Positions 47,878 to 59,084 of a stretch of DNA of 64,000 nucleotides are shown here, one piece after another (within the stretch, counting starts at the first letter, position 1; the number at the start of each line of letters is the position of its first letter). Origin of the DNA: Talinum fruticosum (lineage: Eukaryota > Streptophyta > Magnoliopsida > Caryophyllales > Talinaceae). The translations under genes and the position numbers were made by a program. The notes under the pieces were generated by a model. The model did no database searches and was not told where the DNA came from. It saw nothing but the letters and a program-made list of their open reading frames with translations. Location: assembly GCA_021018815.1 (NCBI GenBank), contig JAITYX010000047.1:372001-436000 (forward strand), given 5' to 3'.

Positions 47878-48926
47878 GTGTTTTGAATAAGAGCTGATTA
47901 CTGGGTTTTTGGTTTGTTTTAGTTTAGTTTGTTGATCAGCAGACGAATTTGGAGGGTGCCCATTTCAGGGAGTTCCATATATGTATATATATATGCAGGT
48001 AAAATGAAGGTGGGTGAAGAAGAATAAGATGGAGTTGATGGGGGTGGAGCAGTTGCTGTTGATTGAGCAGATGCTGTGGTGTTTTGGTTACAACTCAGAA
48101 ACCTAAACCTCAAAATCTCCACTGAAAAACTTATTAGATGGGGTGCTTCATTTTCGAGCGCTGACTACTGAAGAAGCCAACTCATTATCACTTTAAAAAA
48201 ATCCACCATGACAGCCACTATATTATTATTAAGACAAGGATGAAGGGAAAAACCAGAGAAATTAGGAGATCTCATTCATAAGCCCAACCACTCAACCAAC
48301 ATATTACTCAAGCTCTATATAGACTCTTCATGGGGCTTGTCTACTTTATAATGGGGTCATAATTCAGCCCAGTTTGTACTTTTTGCTGCGAATTAAAAGT
48401 TCAAGGAGAGGGGAAGCAATGAAGCAAAGAAAATGGTGAAGAATATGAACCTGAACCAGAACCTGCTTCAACTCGTCTCTCAACAACTTCATCAGGACTA
48501 GTACATACAAGTGAATAATATAGGAACCATGTAGCATATAAAATCATTATATACATTAAACTAAAAGAGAAGCAGATTCTGGCAGGTAATCTTTTCCTGT
48601 ATTCCATGGATCTGTCCCTGTTTCCAGCCAAATAGCGGAAAGCATCTTGGCAGATGACAATAGTCTTGTTAACGAGCTTAGTAGCAAAAAAGATCAGATA
48701 AAGCAAAGCCATCAGGCCGATTGTTAAATGTAGAGTATGACCAACTAAACTACTTTTATGTTAGCTGAAAGTACAATCTACCCGTGAAGCTACATCTTGG
48801 TTTTTGCCTTCCCAAACGTCACATTTCCAAGTTTACATGATTGGCCGCTTCCTCACCTTAATTAGCTTCATTTCTGTATTCTTAACTGTTTCTGGTCAAT
48901 CATGAATCATGAGCTGCAAGGGAAAG
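47878..48926. other. Dirigent promoter and RAD51D 3' side
   Basis: The left part is the dirigent upstream region, with TATA-like sequence at about 47979-47993. The remainder has one hydrophobic open frame (48401-48712, minus) that I do not accept as a gene. Nothing else seen. Confidence 0.45.
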
Positions 48927-51900
48927 TCAACTATTGTAGATTGTGAACCCCACTTCACTCCGGGCAACCTGAGGAAGAGTCAGAAGAAAACCTAGACCAT
49001 GAGGGAACTGAAATAAACATTCCTACATACTTGGGTTTCTGATCAAGCCCCAGAAGAAGAAAAAAAGACAAGGACTTTGGTTTCTGAGTATTGCAAGGGA
49101 AGAATACACTTTGTGAAATCAAGGAACATACTTTGGATGGGTGCTTGAGTATGGAGACATTGCAAGTGTTGCTTTCTCGATCACGAGAGAGGAGGAGCCG
49201 CACATGTGGGATGCTTTTCCAACTTTCTCCAAGAGCTGGCTTTGATGAACCACCTTCTCCACTAACCATGTGATTTGTCACCTAAGCAATTTTCACTTAT
49301 TTTTAGCCTCTGTAAGCACCCTAATTGTAAGCATCAATTCTATCATGCTTCACCAACAGTATATGTAATTCTGTTACAGTAAAATGTGACTAAATGTACA
49401 GTCTCTTCCTCAAAATAATTGCGAACCTCTCAAGACCTGCGAAAATTTGACAAATTCATGTAGCATGCATGAGGAAGTCATCCACAAGCACTATTTTCAG
49501 TCTCAAAATAATTTATGAGTAGTTAGGCTGAAGACACAGAGAGAGTTTTTCTAAGAATCTAGTTGTGCGATTATCTAAAGATTGCAGCATTCTGATCAAA
49601 AACTGAAACAACCTCCCTTTGTTCCCAACTAATCATTGTTGGTACACATTACATTATAGTAGCTCAAGCTCAATGCTCACCAATATACAGACATTGTATT
49701 CATGTGCTATCTTCTTTAGCAAATTTCCGGTCGAAATCATTATAGCATGTCCTGAAAACCCATCAAACACATAGTTAGACTAGGTAAAATGCCAGGGCTA
49801 ACAATAGGCTCTCAAACAACACGGTTCACTGAAAAATATTGCGTACAAGCATATAATTATGTGCAGCTGTTTTGATTCCTCAGAATACGGAACTTAGTGT
49901 TTATTGAAAGATGACAGAAAGATTATGAAGTTCTTAGTAAATAACTAGATTCTGAAATTCTCGTGAATACACACAGGAGTATTTGTCCTACAATTATGAC
50001 AATGTTCAACCTTATATAATGACAATCTGACATTAGGAGAATCAAATAGAACAGGAAGAACTAGCATACTAATGTAAGCTACACACCAAAAATCCAAGCA
50101 TAATGTAATGGCATGATCCAACTAAAATTGCAGAAGATCCTGAAAACTCAACTACTGCACAGAAGATTCTACCGTATGGGCCATTGCCTCCAAGAACAGG
50201 AATAATCACTGAAGAAAATGAGTCCACGATGAGCAACTGCAATGAGCGCTGTCCTGTTTGCATCTAAAAAGCTCCAAATGTCACTCATTGTACGACCTCA
50301 ACATATGCATAATATGTACACATGTGCCATGAAGCAAAGCTTGATAATACAAACCTGACTTTTCAAACTTAGCTCAAGCTGTTGCAGCGCATCCAACAAT
50401 GAGAAGATATCAAATACTGGAGAGCACCATATGTTCTTCATGGCCTTATCAAGAGCTTCATGACTTCCCTGTGACAAAGGAAGAGAAGGCATTTCCTAAT
50501 ATATTCTTTAGCAGAAACACTATAATTATTCATCAAAATTTTCGCGTTGCAAGGCAGCAATAGAGCCCAATAAACCATAAATCTCCTCAACAAACGCAAA
50601 GCTTCTCAGCACACTCACAACTGCAAGCACATTGTCAAGTTGAACGCTGGTTGAGTCATGACTAACATTAGGGATATGTTAATCACAAACTAGGCACTTC
50701 AACAGCTGCGACAGCATTATGCCTTTGAGCTCCCGATTAAAATGAATATCATCCTCCAATGCGCAAGGGGACTATTAGATATCAGGCCTAAATGGCAGAG
50801 GCCTACAACAAGGCATATTCATTGTTCATATGGAAGAAGTCATCGAGGACGAAGCAGCTGTTCATCACATCAGCTGATTAGTTATCGCAGGCAACTATCC
50901 AATCTTGGTAGGACGTTAATCATGACCACTTCAATTCTCATATTGTTGCTTCATCCACTTGGGAAGATTCAATAAGGGGAAAAAATGATCAAGCTTCCTC
51001 CAGGAGAAGAACTTTAAAATGTTAAAAGAACAATCTTGAAAACTTCCTCTCTAACACGCAAACTTAATCTGGTCTTTACATCTTATGTTCTAAGTTCCTG
51101 TCTAGAAACTATATCACTCCACATAGGATAGCACAATATATCATGAGAACTAAGAACCATAGAATAGCTCTAAAATCACATGGAGTCAGGAGGAGATGCA
51201 TTTGTATGAACACTTGGAGGCACATCAAACCAAAAGAAGGCATAAACCAAAAGAAGGCATAAAAGAACAGAGAATTTGATAAACCTGTGCTGAAGAACAC
51301 AACGAAGCTCGATGAACAAGGTGAGCAATCCGTTTTGCAGAAAACGAGTTCCCAGTGTCAAAGAACAGAACACCACTTTCATAATTGCTTGCAACAGTGG
51401 CAGCAGCTTGTAGACAAACCTAAACATTTGCAAACACCTTAAATTGAACCACTGTGACAATATCAAATTCAAGATTGAACTTCTATACAAACAGAATTTT
51501 CAAGATTTGAAGGTCATCAAAAATACTGAGCATCATATTGAGCAGAAACGAAAATGAACTTCTCACAACACACAACCTGTGTTTTACCAGAGGATGATGG
51601 TCCAACAAGCTCTGTTACAAACCCCTCTCGCAATGCCCCCTGAAGAAAAGAATCATTCCTGATTCAAACACATCAAACTAATCAAGAACACTCCCTGAAA
51701 CTTGCGACAACCCCCTCTTCAAACACTGAACTGATAGGTACCCTCCAGGCTCGAGTCATACTCTCGGTACATAAGGGATAAAGTCTGTTTATTCTGCTGA
51801 GCATCAGCCAATAATGCAACGCCATTTAACCAAGGTCTATGCTGAATATCAATTACTGCAAGGAGTTGATCAATCCCCTACATAGCAATCGGTTAGAAAG

Positions 51901-52406
51901 TCAGATAAGACAGAGACATAAAAATTTTGGAGTCATGGAATAGAGCTTAAAGAAACAGTGAACCTGCTTCAGTCTCTCTGAGGTGGGTTGCATTTCAGCT
52001 AATGAAAGCAATGCGTTGAGGTCGTGAATAAGGAAATCTTCCACTGAAGAAGAAAGAAAATTGAATATCAGCACCCAAAAGGGTTTCCCCACATTTTCTA
52101 ATACATTTGCACATAAATCAATAAATCAATCATTGCCCAAACGCTTCAAATGGAATTAGTGTTCCAACACAATAATTTTCTATCATTTGTGGTTTTTGAA
52201 CTTGCCACATTTGTGGTTTTGGAAATAAATCTGAAATCTTTAGAACCCTAGAAAGAAGAAGAATTTGAATTTGCACCAGCGATTCAAAAAGTTGTGGCAT
52301 GAAAGATATGGAGGATACCAGTAAAGATGCCGCGAGTTGCACAAAAATCCTGAAAGTTGGAATCGATTAACGGGTATTCTTCTTCCAGTGCCTTCAGCTG
52401 CCCCAT
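48927..52406 (-). CDS. RAD51D: DNA repair recombinase paralogue RAD51D, ten exons
   Basis: Exons: 52406-52319, 52043-51964, 51877-51742, 51639-51577, 51419-51285, 50468-50355, 50263-50173, 49751-49681, 49281-49132, 48968-48927. RAD51D works in the BCDX2 complex in homologous recombination. The N-terminus [20 protein letters not shown] and [17 protein letters not shown] is family-typical. The Walker A box is [10 protein letters not shown] (exon 4), followed by [12 protein letters not shown] and [16 protein letters not shown] (exon 5). The Walker B strand is [19 protein letters not shown] (exon 7), then [34 protein letters not shown] and [18 protein letters not shown]. All splice phases agree except into exon 4, where a G5 run spanning the acceptor (51636-51640, plus-strand C) carries one base too many. 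With one fewer, the protein is 322 residues, the normal size. A shifted splice is the alternative. Confidence 0.92.
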
Positions 52407-53063
52407 CTCCCGCTCTCTCCCTCTCCCCTTCTCTCTCCAGTCTTGTTTTAGTACTTCACTTCGGAAGAAACTGTCAAGTCATGCTTAGCATACTTGATCC
52501 CCCAACCCCCAACCCCAAAAAAAGGGTCATCTTATATTGAGTATATAACTTAACTGTCAAAAGTTGAATGGTTATACCAAAAGTTTTATTAGATATTTGC
52601 ACATATTCTTATAAAAACCAACATATATTTTGGAAAAATTGTTATCTTATTTTAAATTCATTTCAAACATTTGTTTTTTTGTCAATATTGTCACCAATTT
52701 ATAAATAAAATAAAACTTTCTTATTCTCTAATGCACTAACTATTTTCTGAAACAGGAGCTCCTATTTGTATTGTAGAAATAGAGTAGACAAAGAATCTAA
52801 TTTTCTCCAACAAGATAATCATAATCTATGTATATGCTCTAGTTTTTTCATGTCCTTCGATGATTCCATTTTCCCTGCAGACAAGTAAGAAAGCTCTGGA
52901 ACCTGTTGTGCACTTGCACCTGTTTACAAGTACTGTTGGGTCTCAGTTACTGATACTCTTACTACAACATGCCAGTATGAGGTAAACCGTGCTCAGTTTG
53001 TTCAAGGTAAGAATGCATGAGATCCTTACCTGTCTGAACAAGCCTTTTCATTTCTCTCGGGCT
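52407..53063. other. RAD51D upstream region with a possible plus-strand exon
   Basis: Mostly non-coding. On the plus strand 'ttttccctgcag' (ending 52880) and 'atgag|gtaaac' (52981) frame a 101-base open stretch encoding TSKKALEPVVHLHLF and more. I cannot link it to any gene, so I leave it unassigned. The RAD51D promoter must lie in the left part. Confidence 0.3.
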
Positions 53064-53137
53064 ATGGCGGAGCCAGGAATTTCAAACAAGGGTGTCCACC
53101 TATTGAAATTGATAAACATATGCAGAAAAAAAAAGTT

Positions 53138-53520
53138 CATCAATTCATAGCAATTTTTTTCAATCAATTCAAAGGCTCAAAGAAAACAAAAATAGAATTG
53201 TGTAGACCCATATTAAACTGGACAAAGAACAAAAAAACTAAAAAATTCAACACAACCGCCAAAAACACAATCGCACCAATCACAAGTACACACAACCATA
53301 CAACAAATCACAGTCAAACAAAACAACTAATTAACAAAATAATAAAATAACTAATTGGAAAGCAGTGAGTGAGCAAAGTTCTTGTTGGCCGGAGACATAC
53401 AAATGATGCTATATGTTACTGATTACTGTTCAATCAATTCATAGCAATTTTTTGCAATCAATTCAAAGGCGCAAAGCAGTGAGTGAGCAAAGTCCATAGG
53501 AGACAGACAAATGATGCTAT
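53138..53520. repeat. Internal duplications within the hAT-like element
   Basis: 'caattcatagcaattttttt' plus 'caatcaattcaaaggc' occurs at about 53138-53182 and again at 53431-53475. 'aaagcagtgagtgagcaaag' plus 'acaaatgatgctata' occurs at about 53358-53413 and 53474-53520. The copies are nearly identical, so they are recent. Confidence 0.75.
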
Positions 53521-53779
53521 ACTAGTTCTTGGTAGTGGGTTAGGAGGCTGAATTTCAAAGGCCGGAAACAGACCAAACCAAGAACCTCCTAACGCTAACT
53601 CAATGCCATCACATATAAAGTCTAATTGAGGCTGAATTTTAAAGGTATACCTGAATTTCAAAAACCTAGGGTTTAACTTCAAATTGAGGCTGAGGAGGTG
53701 AGGTGAGAGTCGCCGGTGTGGTGTGGGTGGGCTGCTTGCCGACCGGAGATCGAGGAGGAGCACCGAGCATCACAGCGAG

Positions 53780-54052
53780 GCAGAGAGGAGACCGAGCACC
53801 GAGCGTCGCCGTGAGGTTGAGAGCAGAGAGGGAGAAAGCAGCGAGAGTGTCGGCAGGGGCGGAGGCGACGCGCAGAGGCCAGAGCAGAGTGAAACCAACG
53901 AGAGAGGGGGAAAGCAGAGAGGAGACCGAGCACCGAGCGACGCCGTGAGGTTGAGAGCAGAGAGGGAGAAAGCAGCGAGTGTGGGGCGGAGGTAACGACA
54001 GCAGAGGCCAAGAGCAGAGTGAGACCAACAAGAGCAGAGATTAGAGAGGGGA
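53780..54052. repeat. GA-rich 134-bp tandem repeat, two copies
   Basis: 'accgagcaccgagcg.cgcc' followed by 'gtgaggttgagagcagagag' starts at 53791 and again at 53925, exactly 134 bases apart. The similarity continues through 'ggagaaagcagcgag' and 'gccagagcagagtga.acca'. The strand asymmetry (G+A against C+T) keeps several frames open by chance. Confidence 0.85.
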
Positions 54053-54376
54053 GAGAGGAACCGCCGGAGCCGAGATACAGAGAGCCTGAGAGGAAGCACG
54101 GGAGAGGGAGAACTGAGAGTAGCGTTAAGAGACGGAGTGGAGACAGAGACAGAGACAGAGCTGAGCCTGAGACAGGACAGAGACTTGGGGGTCTCACAGC
54201 AAGGGCCGGTCCATCAAGGCAAGGGTGTCCAGTTTTTTTTTTTTTTTTTTGGCAAATTTTAGGGTGTCCACTTGCTCACTATTTTAATTTTTATAATTCT
54301 GATACATATATCACTTAGAATTTTTTTTTTGGGCCAAGGGTGGACACCCTTGGGCTGGTCATGCCTCCGCCCCAGG

Positions 54377-55668
54377 GCTATTTAATATGTCAGTTTTCCT
54401 GTTTCAACTATTGCAAAATGTGCCGAAACAATTCCGGTCAGGGCAAGTTCCTTCCATTTTTGCACAATCTGGATGAGAACTACCATGTGATCCTTTGTAG
54501 CTGTTGATCTGTTACGTGTATCGACACACTGTTGTTCACTCTCTGGCAGGGTTTGTGTAGTAGCTGTTGATTTTATCTATAGACATAACTATTGTTTTTA
54601 TGGCATTGCAGTTCTATCAACTCTAAGATCCATTATCTTCCCCTGTACTCTTGTGCTATTTTACAAATTTCTTGAGTTACTTATGAGGACTTTTCTTGTC
54701 TGTCATAGTTCAATATCTTGTTTTTATTAGACCTAGTCCTAATGCAGTATGGAATGGTGTTTCTGATTGAGTAGAGAGTTGTAGGTAGCTACTAGTAGTC
54801 ACTTCATAATTTCTTTCACTATCCGAACATTTGGTGCACATACATTTGCAACCATAATGTCAACAAGACAGGCACAAATTGCTACCTGTTAATTTTGTGT
54901 CATCTTGAAGCTATTATTACCATGGATAACATGCTTAATAACTGTTTTATCTGTGATTACAACTGTGCTCAGCATCTACTCTCATGTTTACGGTTTGCTC
55001 ATCCCCCAAGTTGTTTAAGTCCCATAATTCAAGGCTCCAATTATCTCATGCTAAAACTGTTCTTCGATAGGCCTATACAGTTCCATTTTCATTCCCTACT
55101 AGGTCATTGTCTTTGCTTCACTTTATGCAAAAAGCTCCTTGTGGAGCAACACCCTGAAACCCCTGCCTCCAGTTGAGTCCCAAGATACAGAGTCTCAATC
55201 GAGTTCATCAAAGGAGAACCCTTGGCTGAAATTAATTATTTTATTCATTTTAATCAAACTATTGTTTAGCACCAACAGTAGGTCACTGGGTGATTTTGGG
55301 CAATGGCTAAATTTTAGAGATGGCGCTGATCATAGAGGTCGAGTCCTCATGGCGGACATTGAACAAACTGTTAGCTGACAGTAGGTGCAGGTGCTTTGCT
55401 AGATTTTTTGGTAAGTCTTCTCCCATGAATTTTCTAATGGGGAAGAGGGGAAGAGATTGATCAACAATTCAAATGGTGGTATACGTAGATCAAGTCAGCA
55501 TATATATGTATACTTGTCGATACTGAAATCTGATGTATTTTAGCATGAACACGTTTATATACTACAATTTATGCTTTGAACATTGTTGTACTCAATAAAA
55601 AATTCTCTTTCCAACTCAATAACAAGAATGAGGTGAGTACAACTAAAAGAATTTACCCCTACTGAATC
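54377..55668. other. Intergenic with an unrecognised open frame
   Basis: A plus-strand frame at about 55139-55378 (PPVESQDTESQSSSSKENPW followed by a hydrophobic stretch LKLIILFILIKLLF) has a faint protein-like look. It has no ATG of its own that I trust and no recognised family. The 3' UTR of the DUF1635 gene lies at the right end. Confidence 0.3.
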
Positions 55669-56452
55669 TCATCGTATGCATTGTCGCTTAGACATCTGAA
55701 TTTGATCAGTAAAACCAAGACTCCTCGAATCTGAAGCGGAAAGTACTGATGATGAGGATGTTGATGACCCATAGAGCATCCGAGGACTTGTACAGAGAGT
55801 CATCTTCTGAGCCGGGGCCTTGTACACTTGAATGGGCACGAGAGGAACTTGTGGGACCTGCAGCACTTGGGGCGGGGTCGGCCACGCAGGGAGCAGCCCC
55901 GGCTTCCAGACCCAAGTTCAGCGGCAGGCTCGCCCTCCGCAAAGTCTGCAAGAGCTTTCCTTTTTGAGGCCTAGGCCGACCCTGGCCTAAACTTTCAATA
56001 GCACCACAACCCTGTTGATAATTTGAACGAACAGTGTCGTTGAGCACGATGAAGGGACTCTGAAGAGGGAGAGTTGGGGCGGTTGAGGTTGCTGATTGCT
56101 TCATTGTGGTAAGCAGTTTACACAATTGATCTCTGGCTTCGTCTCTTTCTTTGTAGGCAATGCTCAATAGACGGATCAATTTCTTGACATTCTCATCGTA
56201 TTTTTTGGATTGTTTAGTTGCTGTGTTTCTCGCTGCTTCAATTTCATTGGTCTTGTGTTCGAATTGCCTCTTCAAGTCATCTATGCTCTGCCCAGATATT
56301 AAATTGGTATTTACGTTACAGGATTAGAACAAAGTTAGAGAATTGAAGCAAGAAAATCAAACAGACGATGAAGAATTAAAAAGACAAACCTCGTCAAAAT
56401 TCCAAAGACTTGTCAAATCTTCCAAACCCTCCAGATTATCCATGATCCTCAT
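55669..56452 (-). CDS. DUF1635 plant coiled-coil protein, one frameshift
   Basis: Exons 56452-56390 and 56287-55669. The first ATG gives MRIMDNLEGLEDLTSLWNFD; the second, at 56443, gives MDNLEGLEDL and may be the true start. The coiled coil SIDDLKRQFEHKTNEIEAAR continues to KKLIRLLSIAYKERDEARDQ, the DUF1635 hallmark. A PQKGKLLQ block and a Ser-rich tail ending MSKRQCIR follow. Function is unknown for the family, which is plant-specific and probably nuclear. The tail is in another frame from the body. Removing one base from a G4 run on the coding strand (CCCC at 55897-55900) links LGLEAG to LLPAWPTPPQVLQVPQVPL and gives 226 residues. As written the protein ends with an unrelated C-terminus. 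Confidence 0.85.
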
Positions 56453-57206
56453 CAGTATGAGAGTAAGGCCTGTTTAGAGAGAGAAATATGAAAGAGAGAA
56501 TGATTAACAGTGGGTTGTTGATATCTTCTTAATATAAGATTTTGCCTAAAACTTTCCAAATTATCTCCACCCGGTAATTGTTGATGAATTTTCTATCTGT
56601 ATTAAGCGATTTTTTTACTTGGGCACAACGTTTCCTCAAACACTCCCTGCCTATACTTGTAAAATTTATAATTGAATGGCGGTGGCTGAATATTATATTA
56701 AATTTTTAAATAAAAAGCCTGGACTAGTGTATTGCTGCTAGATACAATATATAATTAAATGAATTGTGATCAATTAAGCCAATTTTTAAGGGACTTTTTG
56801 GCGGGAATTTAGTATAAAGGATATTTTCCGTGTAGGAAACTTGTAATTATATCAATTCGAAAATAATGTTTGGAATAACGTTTAGTGATTTGACCAAATT
56901 AAAACACTACGCAATTAAATTAGTGTTCGTTAAGGTAGTGTTTTAATTAATGTTTGTTGTAACTTACAACATTTTAAGTAAAAAAATTAAGAATATTAGT
57001 TTTTCACTTAAAAGTAGCGTTTCATATTTTTTAATAAAAACATCTCTTTGTTAATTTATATTTGATAAATTACATATCCCCTTTTATGGCAATTTACAAT
57101 AATCAACTAACTCAACTACTAAATTTATCGAACACACTTATTCAACCGCTCAATTGAACAGCTACCGCTAACGGATAAAATCTAACGACCATCACCTACC
57201 TAACAC
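56453..57206. other. Intergenic, upstream of DUF1635 gene
   Basis: AT-rich, non-coding. It carries the DUF1635 promoter (minus strand) and ends at the left boundary of the CACTA-like element. Nothing else seen. Confidence 0.4.
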
Positions 57207-57639
57207 TACCAAAAATCATTAAATTTTTCACTGTAATTTTCCACTGAAAAATCACAAGTGGGAAATTTTTCACTGTTTTTCCACTACTTGATTTTTTTCA
57301 CCGATTTCCCACCGTTATATTTTCAATGAAAAATTTCCTACTAAATTCCCTCCGATTTTCCACCACCAAATATTTTCACAATTTTAATTTTTATAAAAAA
57401 TTGATTTCCTACTAATTTCCCACTAACATTTATTTATTTAAATTTCCCCCTTTTTTTTATTTTAATAGCAGCTCTTTCACCCCAAAATGGTTCACTAGTA
57501 AATTCAATTTTTCAATTCCCACCAAATAAAAATTTTGGTGAAAGTGTCTTAAAAAAAATTGAAACCAAAGTATACTGGTAGGTGGGAAATAACTAAGCCA
57601 AAGGGACTCTCTCTCTCCTCTCACACCCTCTCTCACGTA

Positions 57640-58085
57640 CGCTCTCGTCCTTCGCACCCCCAGTGCTCGAACCATAGCTCACACCTGGATCCAAGCCGCT
57701 GACCTCTCCGCAACCCCGCCGCCGTCTCCGAGAACGCATCGCCGCCGTCACTCTAGTGGTCGACGACCAACGACTCTCTGAAGACTCGAAGACTTAAGCT
57801 AGTGGAATTTACAAGAGTTTCGAATCTGGGTTTTGGGTTCCACCGTCTCGGCAACCCCACCACCGTCTCCGGGAAGTCTTCGCCGCCTTCACTCGGTGGC
57901 CGACGATCGACGACTGTCTCGAGTGTCTCCGAGGAAGACTCGGACACCGACGCTCGCTGCTTGTAGAAGTTCGGGTTTTCGGTTCGGGTTTTGGGTTCCA
58001 CCGTTTCCGCAACCCCGCCACCGTCACTCCGGCGGCCTTTTTTACGGCTCTCTGGGTGTCTCCGAGGGTTTTGAAGCTTTTGCTT
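57640..58085. repeat. GC-rich tandem-duplicated block in the CACTA-like element
   Basis: 'gggttttgggttccaccgt' followed by 'tc.gcaacccc.ccaccgtc' occurs at about 57829 and 57986, with a related 'ctccgcaaccccgccgccgt' at 57706. The block is much richer in G+C than its surroundings and keeps several frames open (for example 57833-58150 plus, 57753-58106 minus). It may be a captured gene fragment or the element's own leader exon. Confidence 0.65.
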
Positions 58086-59084
58086 CGGTAAGTTTTGGTA
58101 TTTCAACCCCTTGTTTCAATTATTTTTTCGAACTTATTGTTCGATTTTGATTTCTATCCTTTCCATTTGAATGTCTCGCATTATTCTTATTGTGATTTCT
58201 ATCCTTTTTTGACGGCTCTTTGAGTGTCTTTCTTCAATTTGTAAGTGTTTCCCTTTAATTAGAGCTCTCTCTCACAAATGATGTTTGGGGTTCTCTTTAT
58301 ATGCTTCAATCTTGTCTATTACTCTTCGCCTTCTACCCATGTCTAGTCAAGCTTTCTTCATTTCTTGGTTTGTCTGCGGATTGAGAATGACAGTTGAGTA
58401 CGAGTAAATTGATTAGTTTTCCGGCTAGCTAGGTCCATATTTAGAACAACCAGATTCTTTTGAGTGAACCGAGACAGAAATAACGTGTACAAAGCAAAAT
58501 ACAACGAGCAAAGATTCCAACATTGGAATACGCTGAAACCGACCTGCAATGTTTCGAGAGCCTTGGCCTCGGGGCGTTACATGAAATCCAACAAACTTGC
58601 CGCTAAAAGCTTCATATAAAGGAACTGTATACATGAAATCCAACAACCAACAGTTATACTTTTGCATTGATTTCTCTTCCAAAAACAAAAGTATATCGAT
58701 GTGTTTCTCTCAAACCGACCTCAAGCCATACCCATAGTCCGCCATGAGGAAATGAATGAAGCTTTTAATTACCATAACAAAAATCATTTAAACAAGATAT
58801 TTATTGATGGAGAAATCAGGATTCACTACCTTGTAGCATCCTCGGGACCAAGTCTTGTAACACTCTTAGCTTTTCATTTATTCTCTCTCTTCTAATCTAT
58901 GCATTCGGCAATTTGGACAGAAAAAATATATCATCTACTGTCAAGATTGTTTTTATGTATGCACTACTCGGGTTTTTGAAGCTTTTGCTTCGGTAAGTTT
59001 CCTTGTTTCAATTATGTTTTCGAACTTATGGTTCGGCTTTGATTTCTATCCTTTCCATTTGAATGTCTCGCATTATTCTTAATT
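58062..59084. repeat. Direct repeat of about 115 bp, copies 0.9 kb apart
   Basis: 'gttttgaagcttttgcttcg' and the following 'gtaagtttt' start near 58064, and a matching copy starts near 58970. Both continue through 'tttcgaactta.tgttcg.tt' and 'tgatttctatcctttccatt' to 'tgaatgtctcgcattattct'. The second copy lacks about 10 bases near its start. Each has a donor-like 'ttcg|gtaagt'. The spacing suggests duplication of an exon-intron border in the element, or insertion of the 0.8 kb between. Confidence 0.8.

Larger units (their letters stand above)
53064..54373. mobile_element. hAT-like non-autonomous element with imperfect inverted ends
   Basis: The left end 'tggcggagccaggaatttc' followed by 'aagggtgtccacc' is mirrored at the right end: its reverse complement is 'tggggcggaggcatgacc' followed by 'caagggtgtccaccctt'. 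The flanks repeat 'gggcta' directly outside both ends (53058-53063 and 54374-54379), a likely target-site duplication of 6-8 bases as in hAT elements. Inside are duplicated AT-rich segments, a GA-rich tandem repeat and a poly-T run at 54233-54250. There is no transposase; the long minus-strand frames at 53679-54197 are low-complexity by-products of the GA-rich repeat. Confidence 0.65.

Noticed and set aside
47381..47890. 169-residue Pro/Ala-rich plus-strand frame
   Set aside because: Antisense shadow of the Gly/Ala repeat of the dirigent gene.
48401..48712. 103-residue hydrophobic minus-strand open frame downstream of RAD51D
   Set aside because: No conserved motif, no splice or promoter context and AT-rich composition typical of chance frames.
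53679..54197. Long overlapping open frames on both strands
   Set aside because: They arise from a purine/pyrimidine-biased 134-bp tandem repeat; several frames are open at once and all are low-complexity.
10810..56452. Idea that the region is a cluster of decaying pseudogenes
   Set aside because: The genes are unrelated, mostly single-copy types. Conservation persists on both sides of each break, and all breaks are one-base changes in runs, which fits assembly error better.
57204..57208. Classical CACTA...TAGTG termini
   Set aside because: The left side reads CACTA, but the right side reads TACAC rather than TAGTG. I therefore place the ends inside a CAC flanking repeat and keep the superfamily call tentative.
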